Under the pieces are notes generated by a model that had not been told where the DNA came from, made no database searches, and saw nothing but the letters and a program-made list of their open reading frames with translations. A stretch of 64,000 nucleotides of DNA, from assembly GCF_023701695.1 (NCBI RefSeq), contig NZ_JAJOZC010000001.1:3657894-3721893 (forward strand), in the 5' to 3' direction. The position numbers and the translations under genes were made by a program. Positions 1-9,978 of this stretch are shown piece after piece (the first letter of the stretch is position 1; every line of letters starts with the position of its first letter). Source of the DNA: Streptomyces sp. RKAG290. Its GTDB lineage: Bacteria > Actinomycetota > Actinomycetes > Streptomycetales > Streptomycetaceae.

Positions 1-228
1 CGGAGCCGTGGTCCGCGTGGTCGTTCATAGCGCCCCACCGTAGCGAACCGTTCTGAAGCGGAACTCAAATGCCTCTCCGGGGACGTGAGTTGACATATGC
101 CCCGTCAACAAAGCGTTGCACCAGGCGGCACTTGGGGCCCTAGGCTGACTGCCGGTGGACGGAGGAATGTCACGGGGGCCCATTCCGTCCGCCAATCCTG
201 TCCCATGAGCCCCCACCAGGGACATGCA
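1..228. other. Upstream region, no gene recognised
   Basis: No convincing coding sequence. Short open frames on both strands have no ribosome-binding site or recognisable protein. The stretch probably carries the promoter and leader of the surface-protein gene that follows. Confidence 0.4.
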
Positions 229-2611
229 GTGAGCACACCGATATCAACCCGTCTGAAACGACGCCTGGCCTCGGGCCTCGCCATCGTTTCCGCGGCGGGG
301 ATGATGCTGGTCGGCCTCCCGGCCGCACCGGCACAGGCCGCACCCGGCGACGTCGCGAAGATCACCACCGGGAAGCGATGCGATCAGCTCCACCTCAAGA
401 AGACGTACCCGCGTACTCCGGCGAACTCCGGCGCGCCCGGCAGCGGTCATCACGAAGTCTTCCCGGGTGCGGACGAGCAGTACTTCTTCGACAACCTCTT
501 CAAGGGGTTCGACAACCTCGCCGCCCCGACCGACCAGCAGATCGACAAGGCCGGCCGGACCGACGCCGACATCGACGCGTGGGACAAGAAGTACGCGGCA
601 TCGAAGAACCCGGACGACATGCGGAACGGGATCTACGCCCGCTACGGCCGGTTCAAGGACACCGCGAGCAACCCGAACCTGGCGTTCGGGAAATGGATGT
701 CGCGCTACCTGATCAACAACGAGATCAACAACCACAAGGGCGGCGAGTTCGAGCGCAAGACCGTGCGCGACTTCAACATGGTCGGCCCGGACTGGCTGTG
801 CGAGGTCACCGTCGAGATCCGTGACAAGGACGGCAAGCTCGTCACGCGCCGCAAGTACGACTCGTACAACCAGAAGCGGAACGAGTTCGGCGAGTTCAAG
901 TCCAACGGCAAGTACCGCTCGAACCAGCTCGGTGCCGACAAGATCGTCATGCGGCACAGGGACGCCAAGTTCGACTTCACGAAGAACAAGCTCGTCATGT
1001 ACGCCGGGGACAGGGCCACCAAGGGGACGACGAACCAGTACGGCGCCCTGAACAGGGCCCTGCAGGGCGAGCGGAGCACCGCGGCCAACCCGGTCCGCAT
1101 CTACGAGCGGCGCGCGACCGGCAAGGGCGTCTACCCGACCACCAAGTACTCCAAGTCCTACCAGGTCATGAACCCCGACCCGGCGAAGGGCTCCCGGGGC
1201 CCCTCAACGACGCCGCGTTCGAGTCCGGCAAAACGCCCGCGGACGCCAAGGCGCTCCAGCGCCAGTACCAGCAGGCCAACACCCGCAGCGGCCTCGGCCG
1301 CGGCCCGGGCGGCATCGACTTCTCCACCCTCCAGCTCCAGTACGTCGGCAATCCGGTCAAGGGCAAGGGCCTGGACTACTCCGTCAAGGCCGACTACATG
1401 GCGGACGAGGACGAGAACCCCGGCTACGGCGGCCAGGCCAAGCTCGAGCTGGCCTCCGACGCCATGTTCGCGTGGCTCGCGCTGACGCCGGACAAGTTCT
1501 GGGTCAACCTCAACCCGGACCAGCCCGACAAGATCATGGACTCGACGTTCGCGAAGACCGATGCCGGGCGGGTTCTCCTCGAATCCGACCTGGCGATGAA
1601 GAAGGACTTCGCCAACGCGATCAACCCCGACAAGCACGCCGGGGCCCGCACGTTCTGGGACACCGCCCCGCGGCGTGACGGACTGCCCTGCTTCCCGATG
1701 GTCCGCCTGTGGATCGAACCCGAGCCCGCCAAGGTCCGCGAGCAGGACGGCGGCATCTACATCCTCGACGCACCGCTGAAGGTGTCCACCGAGTGGATGG
1801 ACGTCGACTACGAGAACCCCGGCGCCCGCATCTGCAAGCTCACCGATGCCGAGAAGCGCACCAGCGAGACACTGCTGCGCGCCAACGTGATGCCCGAGGT
1901 CGAGAAGCGCGTCAACACCACGGCCACCTACGCCGACCTGCGCCGCGTCTACGCCTCCCGGGTCGCCGCGGAGTGGATCCGTCAGCAGGACGCCAAGAAG
2001 CCGACCGACTTCCGCAAGATCATCAACAGCAACGACATCGACCGGTGGAAGCTGCGCGCCCCGAACCAGAACTGGTCCAAGAACGAGACCTGGCAGCGGT
2101 ACATGAAGTCCTACCGCGAAGGCGCCGAGTGGTTCGAACTCCGCTACGGCGGCAAGGTCTACAACCAGGGTGTCGGCGGCATCGACTTCTCCAAGTCCCC
2201 GAAGCGGAACATCACCGAGACCCGCTTCAAGGCCGAACACCCACGCCTGCCCGCCACGACCAGGACGTCCGTCCGCGCGGAGACCTCCGCCCGGGACACC
2301 GACACCTCCTACCTGGGCGGCAACGGTGCGGGGCAGACCGGAAACGGTGGCGGGACGCCGACCCCACCCCGACCCCGACCGACCCGGGCAAGCCCGACCC
2401 GACGCCCAGCGCCCCGGGTGAGCCCGACCCGACCCACACCGACCACCCCGAGCCGGGCGGGACCGGCGGCAACAGGCCGGACCCGGACGGAGACCTCGCC
2501 CACACCGGCAACGACCTGCCGGTCGGCCTGATCACCGGTATCGCCGCCGCCGCGGTGGCCGCCGGTGCGGGTCTCGTCCGGTGGAGGCGACGCCGGAACG
2601 CCGCAGGCTGA
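229..2611 (+). CDS. Sortase-anchored (LAHTG) surface protein, two frameshifts
   Basis: Large secreted protein of unknown function, about 794 residues once two frame breaks are joined. The GTG start is preceded by AGGGAC; an ATG at 205 is an in-frame alternative. A Sec signal peptide (Arg-rich n-region, hydrophobic core, AQA cleavage) opens the protein. It ends with a Pro/Thr/Asp-rich wall spacer, LAHTG, a hydrophobic helix and an RWRRRR tail. LAxTG is the sorting signal known for class E sortases in Streptomyces, so attachment to the cell wall is inferred. The reading frame moves from frame 1 to 3 near 1197-1203 (GGGGCCCC) and from 3 to 2 near 2357-2366 (CCCC runs). Each is one lost base, and protein character continues smoothly across both. 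A GGIDFS motif occurs twice. I recognise no enzymatic domain. Confidence 0.75.
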
Positions 2612-2635
2612 CCGGAAGCACACCCGCACGAAGGG

Positions 2636-2673
2636 CAGAGGGGGGTCTCCCGTTCCGGGGGACCCCCCCTCTG
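2636..2673 (+). terminator. GC hairpin terminator
   Basis: A roughly 16-bp inverted repeat (CAGAGGGGGGTCTCCC and a near-complementary right arm, short loop) follows the surface-protein gene by 24 bp. There is no clear T-run, which is usual for Streptomyces. Confidence 0.6.
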
Positions 2674-2860
2674 TGCCACCTGTGCACGGCCTGTGTCCGG
2701 ACTGCGTCCGGCCTGTGTGGACCGGACGCAGCCCGCATCGGTACGGGTTTACGGGGCACGGGGTCAGTGACTACGGTGCGGGGAATGTCCCGCAGCCACG
2801 CCACACCCGCAACCCCCGTAAGACGAGCAATGGTGCAGGTAGGTTCCACTGCCGGATGGG

Positions 2861-4035
2861 GTGAAATCCGTGGGTGAAGCACGGCAGACGTCCCAGTACC
2901 GGGCAGCTGCGGTGCTGCCTGCCCCGCGTGCGGTCCTGCCGGATCCGCAGCCGCCCCGGCCCGCCCCGCGCAGGCCGTCGGCACCCGCGGGCGCCGGCGG
3001 CGGCAAGATGCGGGACGCGTTCTTCGACAACGCCAAGTACCTGGCGATCGTCCTGGTCGCGATGGGACACGCGTGGGAGCCGCTGCGCGGTGACAGCAGG
3101 GCCGCGGCCGCCCTCTACATGGCCGTCTACGCGTTCCACATGCCGGCGTTCATCGTGATCTCCGGCTTCTTCTCGCGCAGCTTCGACGCGAGTCCGAACC
3201 GGATCAGGCGCCTGATCACGGGCGTGGCCGTGCCCTACGTGATCTTCGAGATCGCGTACACCGTGTTCAAGTGGGTCGCCGACGACGACCCGGGCTACCC
3301 GATCAGTCTGCAGGACCCTGGTACCTGACCTGGTTCCTGATCGCGCTGTTCATCTGGCGGCTGACCACCCCGATGTGGAAGTACGTCCGGTGGCCGCTGC
3401 CGCTGGCCCTGGTGATCGCGATGCTGGCCTCCGTCTCGCCCGACATCGGTGACGACCTCGACCTGCAGCGCGTCCTGCAGTTCCTGCCGTTCTTCGTGCT
3501 CGGACTGGTCCTCACACCCGAGCACTTCCGGCTCGTACGCCGCCGGAAGGCCCGCCTGCTGGCGATACCGGTCCTCGCGGCCACGCTGGCGTTCGCGTAC
3601 TGGGTCGCCCCCCATGTGAGCGCCGCCTGGTTCTACCGCCGGGACAGCGCCCAGGAGCTCGGGGCACCGGGCTGGACCGGCGCCGTCATGACGCTCGCCA
3701 TGTTCGGCTGCTCGGTGGTCCTGGTCGCCTGCTTCTTCTCCTGGGTCCCGGGCCGCAAGCTGTGGTTCACGGCCCTCGGCGCGGGCACCCTGTACGGCTA
3801 CCTCCTGCACGGCTTCGTCGCCAAGGGCTCCCGCTTCTGGGACTGGTACGACGCACAGTGGCTGCACACCCCGCTCGGCGAGGTCGCGGCGACCTTGCTG
3901 GCAGCCTCGGTGATCACGGTGCTCTGCACACCACCGGTGCAGCGGATGTTCCGGTTCGCGATGGAGCCGAAGCTGGAATGGGCCTTCAAGCCCACGACGG
4001 CCGTCGGCGAGGGGAAGCGGCAGCGGTCCGTGTGA
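2861..4035 (+). CDS. Membrane acyltransferase (COG3594-like), frameshifted
   Basis: Integral membrane acyltransferase of the acyltransferase-3 / NolL-like group, about 391 residues after correction, likely acetylating a sugar or surface glycan. A Pro/Arg-rich cytoplasmic leader (about 45 residues) precedes the family opening FFDNAKYLAIVLVAMGH, whose His is the conserved active-site region, followed by about ten hydrophobic segments. The frame moves from 2 to 1 at about 3316-3318: restoring one C in GACCCTGG gives QDPWYLTWFLIALFIW, a normal transmembrane start. As sequenced it would be truncated at about 155 residues. The GTG at 2861 was taken as start; GTG 2870 is possible. A terminator lies just downstream. 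The substrate is unknown. Confidence 0.8.
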
Positions 4036-4049
4036 GCGACTGGAGCAAC

Positions 4050-4092
4050 GACACGATCCCGTCCGGCCGAACCCGTCGGACGGGATCGTGTC
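4050..4092. terminator. Bidirectional terminator
   Basis: Perfect 16-bp stem (GACACGATCCCGTCCG and its complement, 11-nt loop) between the convergent acyltransferase and DUF1838 genes. Confidence 0.8.
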
Positions 4093-4170
4093 GGACCGGG
4101 TCAGCCGGATGGGATCGCCTCGTACAGGGCCCCACCCCTCCCCACTCGGGTCCGCCGGGTGCCGGGACGC

Positions 4171-4929
4171 TCACTCCGGCGGCTGCTCCGGCGGGTTGAG
4201 CCTGCGGAAGTACGTCCAGCTGGTCTCGTTCGGCTCGCTCCACTTCTCCGGCGCATGCGCGAACTCCGGCTGGTGCTCGGCGATGTAGGTACGAGTGCGC
4301 TCGGGGACCTCGGCGTACGAGCCCAGCTTCCGGCCCCGGCAGTGGAAGGTGAGGCCACCCGGCGCCTGGCCGCGGGCCATCCACGGGAGCCACGGGGACA
4401 TCCGGGTCCACGACATCGTGGCCGGGACGCCGGGGGCCGGGCCGGCCAGGTCGGCGCGATCGGCGAAGAACTGGAAGAGCTCCAGGGCCTTGTAGGTGTC
4501 GCCGGCCGAGTGGACGGGGTACTGGGCCACCGGCAGCGGCGAGGGGTAGGACAGCGGGATCTCCAGGCTGAAGCAGACCTGGCCGCCGAGTTCGGTCGTC
4601 GGGATCGGGAAGGGGCGCCACTTCTGGTTCGCCGGGTCGTTCCAGACGTGCACCACCGGCAGGTCCTGCCAGGTGTCCAGGATCTCGCGGGTGACGGGGT
4701 CCAGGTAGAAGGCGGCCTCACGGGTGAGCAGTTGATAGGCGTCCGGGCCGGCCTCCACGTCCTGGACCAGGCGGGCGACGTTGAGCCCTTCGAAGCCGAA
4801 GACGCGTCGGTAGGGCTCGTCGGGGGTCCAGGAGTACACGTCTCCGGACCACCAGTACGTGACCTCCTCGCCGTCCAGCGAGGCCCGGGTGCGGGCGAAG
4901 GAGCGGAGCGGCTCAGCTGGTGTCGTCAT
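4171..4929 (-). CDS. DUF1838 family protein
   Basis: Cytoplasmic protein of 252 residues, with no signal peptide or membrane segment. The opening EEVTYWWSGDVYSWTP, then GFEGLNVA, the tryptophan-rich middle (VVHVWNDPANQKW) and SWTRMSPWLPWM agree with DUF1838 proteins, whose biochemical role is unknown. The ATG at 4929 is the natural start; an in-frame GTG at 4938 would add three residues. It converges on the acyltransferase gene with a shared terminator. Nothing in the neighbourhood suggests a pathway. Confidence 0.75.
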   Translation of the reverse strand: MTTPAEPLRSFARTRASLDGEEVTYWWSGDVYSWTPDEPYRRVFGFEGLNVARLVQDVEAGPDAYQLLTREAAFYLDPVTREILDTWQDLPVVHVWNDPANQKWRPFPIPTTELGGQVCFSLEIPLSYPSPLPVAQYPVHSAGDTYKALELFQFFADRADLAGPAPGVPATMSWTRMSPWLPWMARGQAPGGLTFHCRGRKLGSYAEVPERTRTYIAEHQPEFAHAPEKWSEPNETSWTYFRRLNPPEQPPE

Positions 4930-4938
4930 ACGGACCAC

Positions 4939-5133
4939 TCTGCGCGACGTCCACCTCGGCCGGGAAGGGAACGTCCGGACCGGGCGGGAACCAGGGCCTC
5001 AGTCGTGCAGTGTGCGTGGCGGGAGTCGGGGGCGGCCCCGCCGGCCGTGCTCGCGCCGGCCGTGCTCGCGCCGGCCGTGCTCGCGCCGGCCGTGCTCGCG
5101 CCGGTCCGGGGAGGTTGGCCCGTACATGAACGC
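4939..5133. repeat. Intergenic stretch with four 15-bp tandem repeats
   Basis: Positions 5044-5103 hold four exact tandem copies of GCCGTGCTCGCGCCG. There are no spacers, so it is not a CRISPR array. No gene is evident; open frames here are by-products of the repeat. Confidence 0.8.
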
Positions 5134-5168
5134 GGCGGCGCACTCCGGCGGTGCCGGGGTGCGCCGCC
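5134..5168 (-). terminator. Terminator of the ABC exporter operon
   Basis: GGCGGCGCAC and GTGCGCCGCC form a 10-bp stem 47 bp past the permease stop codon. Confidence 0.5.
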
Positions 5169-5214
5169 CTGGGGTGGGACGGGTTGCGGGTGGTGGCCCG
5201 CGTGGTCATGCCGG

Positions 5215-6000
5215 TTACTTCGGGTCGTTGTTGAACTTGGCGGTCGACCAGAAGTATCCGAGGACGGTGAGGGCGAGGCACCAGGCGATGGCGAGCCATC
5301 CGTTGTTGCCGATCTCGGTGCCGAGGAGCAGGCCGCGCAGGGTTTCGATGGCGGGGGTGAAGGGCTGGTACTCGGCGACGGGCTGGAACCAGCCGGGCAT
5401 GGACTCGACCGGGGTGAAGGCGCTGGACAGCAGGGGCAGCAGGATCAGCGGCATCGCGTTGTTGCCCGCGGCTTCGGCGTTGGGGCTGATGAGGCCCATC
5501 CCGACGGCGATCCAGGTGAGTGCGAGGGCGAAGAGGACGAGCAGTCCGAATGCCGCGAGCCACTCCAGGACGGTGGCGTCGACGGAGCGGAAGCCGATGG
5601 CCACGCCCACGGCCCCGACCAGGACGACGCTGGCGACGGCCTGGAGGACGCTGCCGATGACGTGGCCGACGAGCACGGAACCGCGGTGGATGGCCATGGT
5701 GCGGAAGCGGGCGATGATGCCCTCGGTCATGTCGTTGGAGACCGATACCGCGGTGCCGACGACGGTGCTGCCGATGGTCATCAGCAGGATCCCCGGGACG
5801 ATGTAGGCGATGTAGTCGGAGCGGTCCGTGCCGCCGATGCCCGCGCTCATCGTGTCGCCGAAGATGTAGACGAAGAGCAGCAGCAGCATGACCGGGGTGA
5901 GCAGCAGGTTCAGGGTGAGCGAGGGGTAGCGCCGGGCGTGGAGCAGGTTGCGACGCAGCATCGTGGAGGAGTCGCGGACGGCGAGGGAGAAGGTGCTCAT
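5215..6000 (-). CDS. ABC-2 exporter permease (DrrB-like)
   Basis: Membrane subunit of a drug/lipid-type ABC exporter, 261 residues. A short N-terminal amphipathic region (RDSSTMLRRNLLHARRYPS) leads into about six hydrophobic segments typical of ABC2_membrane / DrrB permeases, with the cytoplasmic loop ISNDMTEGIIARFRTMAIHR-type segment after the second helix. The ATG at 6000 overlaps the stop of the ATPase gene (ATGA), so translation is coupled. With the ATPase it should form a homodimeric exporter; the substrate cannot be read from sequence. Together with the DUF4097 gene upstream it forms one transcription unit, divergent from a MarR/GbsR-type regulator that is the probable repressor. Confidence 0.88.
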   Translation of the reverse strand: MSTFSLAVRDSSTMLRRNLLHARRYPSLTLNLLLTPVMLLLLFVYIFGDTMSAGIGGTDRSDYIAYIVPGILLMTIGSTVVGTAVSVSNDMTEGIIARFRTMAIHRGSVLVGHVIGSVLQAVASVVLVGAVGVAIGFRSVDATVLEWLAAFGLLVLFALALTWIAVGMGLISPNAEAAGNNAMPLILLPLLSSAFTPVESMPGWFQPVAEYQPFTPAIETLRGLLLGTEIGNNGWLAIAWCLALTVLGYFWSTAKFNNDPK

Positions 6001-6977
6001 CGGGCTGTCTCCTTGGACTGGCCGGCCTGGCTGGGCAGGCTGGGCTGCGGGTCGTTGCTGGTCAGGGCGAAGAACACGTCGTCGAGGTCGGGTGTGTGGA
6101 CGGTGAGTTCGTCGGCCTCGATGCCTGCTGTGTCCAACTGGGCGAGGAGGATGCGCAGTTCGCGCTGGCTGCCGTCGCTGAGGATTTGCAGTGAGAGTGC
6201 TTCGTCGTCGCGGGTGGCGTCGGTGAGGGTGTCGGCGGCGTTGCGGTAGGCGGTGGGGTCGGTGAAGCGGAGTCGTACGTGTCCGCCGGGGACGATGCGC
6301 TTGAGTTCGTCGGCGGTGCCTTCTGCGGCGATCTTGCCGTTGTTGAGTACGGCGATGCGGTCGGCGAGTTGGTCGGCTTCTTCGAGGTACTGGGTGGTGA
6401 GGAGGACGGTGACGCCGGTGGCGACGAGTTCGCGGATGATCTTCCACATGTTGTGGCGGGAGCGGGGGTCGAGACCGGTGGTGGGTTCGTCGAGGAAGAT
6501 GATTCTGGGGTTGCCGACGAGGGTCATGGCGATGTCGAGGCGGCGCTTCATGCCGCCGGAGTAGGTGGAGGCGGGTTTCTTCGCGGCGTCGGTGAGGTCG
6601 AAGCGTTCCAGCAGCTCGGCGGCGATGCGGCGGCCTTCGCTGCGGGTGAGGTGGTGGAGGTCGGCCATGAGGAGCATGTTCTCCTCGCCGGTGATCAGTC
6701 CGTCGACGGCGGAGAACTGTCCGGTGACGCCGATCGCGGCCCGTACGGCCTGTGGGTCCGTGGCGAGGTCGTGGCCGCCGACGTGGATCTTTCCGGAGCC
6801 GGCGTCGGCGGTGATGAGTGTGGAGAGGATTTTGACGGCGGTGGTCTTGCCGGCGCCGTTCGGACCGAGCAGCGCGAAGACCGTTCCCTCGGGGACGTTC
6901 AGGTCGATGCCGTCAAGGACGACCTTGTCGCCGTAGGACTTGTGCAGTTCGTTTGCCGAGATGGCCGAGCTGGTCAT
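5997..6977 (-). CDS. ABC exporter ATPase (DrrA-like)
   Basis: Nucleotide-binding subunit, 326 residues. Walker A GPNGAGKTT, Q-loop GQFSAVD, signature YSGGMKRRLDIAM, Walker B IIFLDEPTTGLDP and the H-loop region LLTTQYLEEAD are all present, followed by the long C-terminal regulatory extension ending LDDVFFALTSN that marks the DrrA (daunorubicin-resistance) subfamily. It is the partner of the overlapping permease. Twelve base pairs separate its start from the DUF4097 gene, so the three are probably one operon under the divergent regulator. Confidence 0.92.
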   Translation of the reverse strand: MTSSAISANELHKSYGDKVVLDGIDLNVPEGTVFALLGPNGAGKTTAVKILSTLITADAGSGKIHVGGHDLATDPQAVRAAIGVTGQFSAVDGLITGEENMLLMADLHHLTRSEGRRIAAELLERFDLTDAAKKPASTYSGGMKRRLDIAMTLVGNPRIIFLDEPTTGLDPRSRHNMWKIIRELVATGVTVLLTTQYLEEADQLADRIAVLNNGKIAAEGTADELKRIVPGGHVRLRFTDPTAYRNAADTLTDATRDDEALSLQILSDGSQRELRILLAQLDTAGIEADELTVHTPDLDDVFFALTSNDPQPSLPSQAGQSKETAR

Positions 6978-6989
6978 GATGGGTGCTCC

Positions 6990-7660
6990 TCAGAGGCTGC
7001 GGGCGGTGATGTCGCCGTGGGCGGTGGTGGCGTGGATGTTCAGGGCGGCGGTGGCGCCTTCGGTGTTCTGGAGCGAGTTGTTGATCCGGCCGTAGCCGGA
7101 GCCGGCGTCCAGGGACGCGGAGACCCCGCGGGCGGCGCCGACCGAGATCTCGCCGGACTGGGTGCTCAGGTTGACCGTGCCGCGCACGGCCTCGGTGATG
7201 CGGATGTCGCCCTTCTGGGTGCTGATCTCCGCGGGGCCGCCCAGGCGGCCGACCGAGACGTCACCGGCCTGGAGGGTGAGGCGGGCGCCGTCCGTCTCGT
7301 CGAGCTTGACCGTGCCCTGCGCGCCCTCGAAGGCGACGTCGCCGAGCCGTCCGACGCCCCGGAACTCGGCAAGGGCAGCCTTCGCCTCGACACGGGAGCC
7401 GGTGGGGAGCTGGATGGTGACCTCGACGGATCCGGAGTTGCCGAGGAGCCGGTTCTTCGCCGCGGGGGCCGCGATGTGCAGGGTGCCGTCGCTGTAGGCG
7501 ACCTCGATCTGCTCCGCGGCCTTCACGTCGCGGCTCTTGGAGCGGTCCGCCGGCAGGACCTCGACCGTGGTGTCGGCCCGGTCGGCGGCGATGAGGCGGA
7601 TGCGTCCGGCCGGGATGTCCAGGACTGCGGAGACGGGGTGGGGGTGTCGAACTTCTGCAT
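6990..7660 (-). CDS. DUF4097-type beta-repeat protein, frameshifted
   Basis: First gene of the exporter operon, about 223 residues after correction. The protein is built of short repeated strands (DGTLHIAAP, GDVSVGRLGGPAEIST, GDIRITEAVRGTVNLSTQSGEISVG-type blocks), the pattern of DUF4097/DUF4098 beta-helix proteins; function unknown. The start MQKFDTPTP is at 7660. The frame breaks at about 7637-7646, in a stretch of GGGG and GGGGG runs; restoring one base gives VSAVLDIPAGRIRLIAADR, normal for the family. No signal peptide is seen. It may act as a cytoplasmic accessory of the exporter, but that is only context. Confidence 0.75.
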
Positions 7661-7704
7661 GGTCTTTTCCTTCGACTCGTTGTTTCCGATGAAGGAAAAG
7701 CTAC

Positions 7705-7830
7705 GTTGCATTCAAAGATCAGGCAACGGTCTTGTTGCGCAACAACCCAGTAATTGCAGGTCAAGACCGGGATTTCGTTGCAATGGTTTTGAACCCTAAT
7801 GCAACGACGCGCACGTCGTCGTTGCAATGG
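7705..7830. promoter_or_regulatory. Divergent control region with GTTGCA operators
   Basis: The region between DUF4097 and the regulator gene holds at least five GTTGCA/TGCAAC half-sites: 7705-7710, the perfect palindrome TTGTTGCGCAACAA at 7732-7745, CGTTGCAATGG at 7776-7786 and again at 7820-7830 (44 bp apart), and TGCAACGACG/CGTCGTTGCA arms at 7800-7826. This suggests a multi-site operator for the regulator encoded next to it (inference). Confidence 0.6.
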
Positions 7831-7882
7831 AATGAAGGTGAACGCTATGCTGGCGGCACCAGGGACCATGAAGGAGGCCGTG

Positions 7883-8637
7883 ATGCCGGGAGGCAGACTC
7901 ACCCCGCAGGAACGCCAGCAGATCGCGGTGGGACTGGCCGACGGCCTCGCCTACGCGGAGATCGCCAGGAGCCTCGACCGCCCCACCTCGACGATCACGC
8001 GCGAGGTGATGCGCAACGGCGGTCCGACCGCCTACCGTGCCGACCTCGCCAACCGGGCCACCGAGCAGCGCGCCCACCGCCGCAGGCAGGCTGCGCCCAA
8101 GGGGTGGAGGCTCCGCCGCAGCCCCACGGGCGCGACGCCGAGGCCGTGCGCGAGTACGAGGAGGAGTTCACCACCGTCCTCATGCAATCGGGTCTGTCCA
8201 ACAAGATGATGTCCCGGGTGCTGGTCTCCCTCTACACCACCGACGCGGGCAGCCTCACCGCGTCCGAACTGGTCCAGCGCCTCCAGGTCAGCCCGGCGTC
8301 CATCTCCAAAGCCGTCGCGTTCCTCGAGAGTCAGGGTCTCGTCCGCCGGGAGCGCGACGAGCGCCGCCGTGAGCGTTACATCATCGACGACGACGTCTGG
8401 TACCAGTCGATGATGGCCAGCGCCCGGGCCACCGTCCAACTCGTCGAGACCGCACGTCAGGGCGTCGGCATCCTCGGCCCGGACACCCCGGCCGCCGCCC
8501 GCCTGGAGAACATCGCCCGCTTCCTCGACTTCGTCAACGAGAGCATCACCCGCGCCGCGGAGCAGGCCCGCGATGTCCTCTACGCGAAAACCGAAACGCC
8601 CTCGGACAGCACCACGGCCTCGGGCGGCACCGCCTGA
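7883..8637 (+). CDS. Two-HTH regulator, MarR/GbsR type, frameshifted
   Basis: Transcription regulator of about 251 residues after correction, probably the repressor of the divergent DrrAB-like exporter. An N-terminal IS30-type HTH (LTPQERQQIAVGLADGLAYAE, then SLDRPTSTITREVMRNGG) precedes a MarR/GbsR winged helix (SLTASELVQRLQVSPASISK, then FLESQGLVRRERDERRRERY). The ATG at 7883 is chosen because AAGGAGG sits 5 nt upstream; ATG 7868 is also in frame. The frame moves from 2 to 1 at about 8098-8112, where AAGGGGTGGAGG is likely short one G. The two HTH halves are otherwise intact. GTTGCA repeats upstream are its likely sites. Confidence 0.75.
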
Positions 8638-8756
8638 GCACACGTCCGGATCTCCGGGTCAGGGGAGCGTTCGCCACCGGGTTCCGGTCGGCCACTGCGT
8701 CGGGGCCCCGGCCCTGCCGGTCGGCGTGCCTCGGTACGGCGGCCGGCGCCTCGGCG

Positions 8757-9149
8757 TTACCGGTTGAGGAGGGCGCACACGGTCTTGCCGCCGGCCGGCC
8801 GCTGGGTCACCGCCGTGGTGCGGGCGAGGCTGCTGACCATGTGCCAGCCGAAGCCGCCGGTGCCGTCGCTCAGGTCGGGGGTGCGCATGTACGGGGCCTG
8901 GGAGCTGCCGTCGTGCACGGCCACCTCGATGCTGTCCGAATTCGCGGTCAGGTCGAGGGTGCAGATGCCACCGCCGTGGCGCAGGGCGTTGGTGACGAGC
9001 TCCGAGACCACCAGGATCACGGTCTCGGCGGCGTCGGCGGCGATCTGGGGCTGCCCGAGCCCTGCGAGGAAATTCCGGGCACTCTCACGTGCGCCGGCTA
9101 CGGATGCTGCGGAGCGGACGGTTGCGACGTTGACGCTCATGGTGTTCAT
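8757..9149 (-). CDS. RsbW/anti-sigma-type HATPase
   Basis: Single-domain GHKL ATPase of 130 residues, the type that acts as anti-sigma kinase or regulator in partner-switching. The N-box ELVTNALRHGG, the G1 region VHDGSSQAP and a GGFGWHMV glycine loop are visible. No sensor domain is attached. The start at 9149 has GGTGA upstream; ATG 9140 is possible. No sigma or anti-anti-sigma gene is adjacent, but a PP2C phosphatase lies 4 kb away, which could act in the same kind of circuit (inference). Confidence 0.82.
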   Translation of the reverse strand: MNTMSVNVATVRSAASVAGARESARNFLAGLGQPQIAADAAETVILVVSELVTNALRHGGGICTLDLTANSDSIEVAVHDGSSQAPYMRTPDLSDGTGGFGWHMVSSLARTTAVTQRPAGGKTVCALLNR

Positions 9150-9923
9150 CAGGTCACCCCGGTCTCTGGATCGTATTGCCCGGTTCTGTCAGCCACGTGC
9201 TCCTGCCCGGCCTGGGGCCGGTAAACCGTACGAAAGCCCCGGACGCGGCGTGTGCCGGGCCGATCATCCATGCGGCCGACAGGGTGGCTGCGCTGCTCCC
9301 GGGCGTCGAGCCGGCATCGAGGCGGGCGTAACGGTGCAGGTCGGAGCAGGTGTCCTCGACCGGAGCGGCCCGTCCGCGCCCCCTCGGCGATCGATGCCGA
9401 CTATCTCTCCGTCTAGCGCACGGAAATCTATGGCGGCGGTAGTAGACATTGAGTGGTGCGGTGGTTATGGTTTCTCTCGTAGCCGAGATCAAGCAAGGCC
9501 CGGCAGATGATGAACTGCCAGGCAGCGGTACATGCGGTTGCAGTTCGCAGGACGGTGCGGTGGTGGAGTTCCGAAGCCGGGGTAGTTGCTGGATGGCGAC
9601 GGGACTGACGACCGGACCGGGTGGCCCGCAGTGATCAGGGGCCGCCGTGAGCAGTTCGTCGTACCAGCAGTTCGCAGTACCAGTAGTACGCAGTTCCCGT
9701 TCAGCAAGTAGTTCGTCCAGAGGGAAAGAACGGAGGACTTGAGCGCCATCAGGATCGCCCGGGCGGAAATCGATGGGCCCGGGTACCGCAGGACATCGAT
9801 AGTGAGGTGGTCTCCGGTCAAGCAATCGCGATCCCCGCGTCCCCGGCAGAGTTCAGGTCGGGTCTGCGGAAACAGAAGGCCGGCGCAGTTCCGAGGCTGG
9901 CAGATGGTGTAGCAGTTCCTTCG
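9150..9923. other. Long intergenic region, no gene recognised
   Basis: Nearly 800 bp without a convincing gene. It contains an imperfect patch of CAGTTCG and TACCAG repeats at about 9650-9720. The long minus-strand frame across it has no family resemblance or start signal. Confidence 0.4.
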
Positions 9924-9952
9924 GGGCCCTGGTGCCAATGGCACCAGGGCCC
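9924..9952. terminator. Hairpin upstream of MerR-like gene
   Basis: Perfect 13-bp stem GGGCCCTGGTGCC / GGCACCAGGGCCC with a 3-nt loop, 26 bp before the next start codon. It is either the end of an upstream transcript or a leader hairpin. Confidence 0.55.
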
Positions 9953-9978
9953 TCCACGCGTTCCGTAGAGAGGTGCAA

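Noticed and set aside
5044..5103. Possible CRISPR array
   Set aside because: Repeats are 15 bp, contiguous and without spacers.
4159..6249. 696-residue plus-strand frame
   Set aside because: Runs opposite the DUF1838 and ABC genes and through the 15-bp repeats; no start signal or family.
9154..9825. 223-residue minus-strand frame in the long gap
   Set aside because: Composition and lack of start signal or similarity suggest non-coding DNA.
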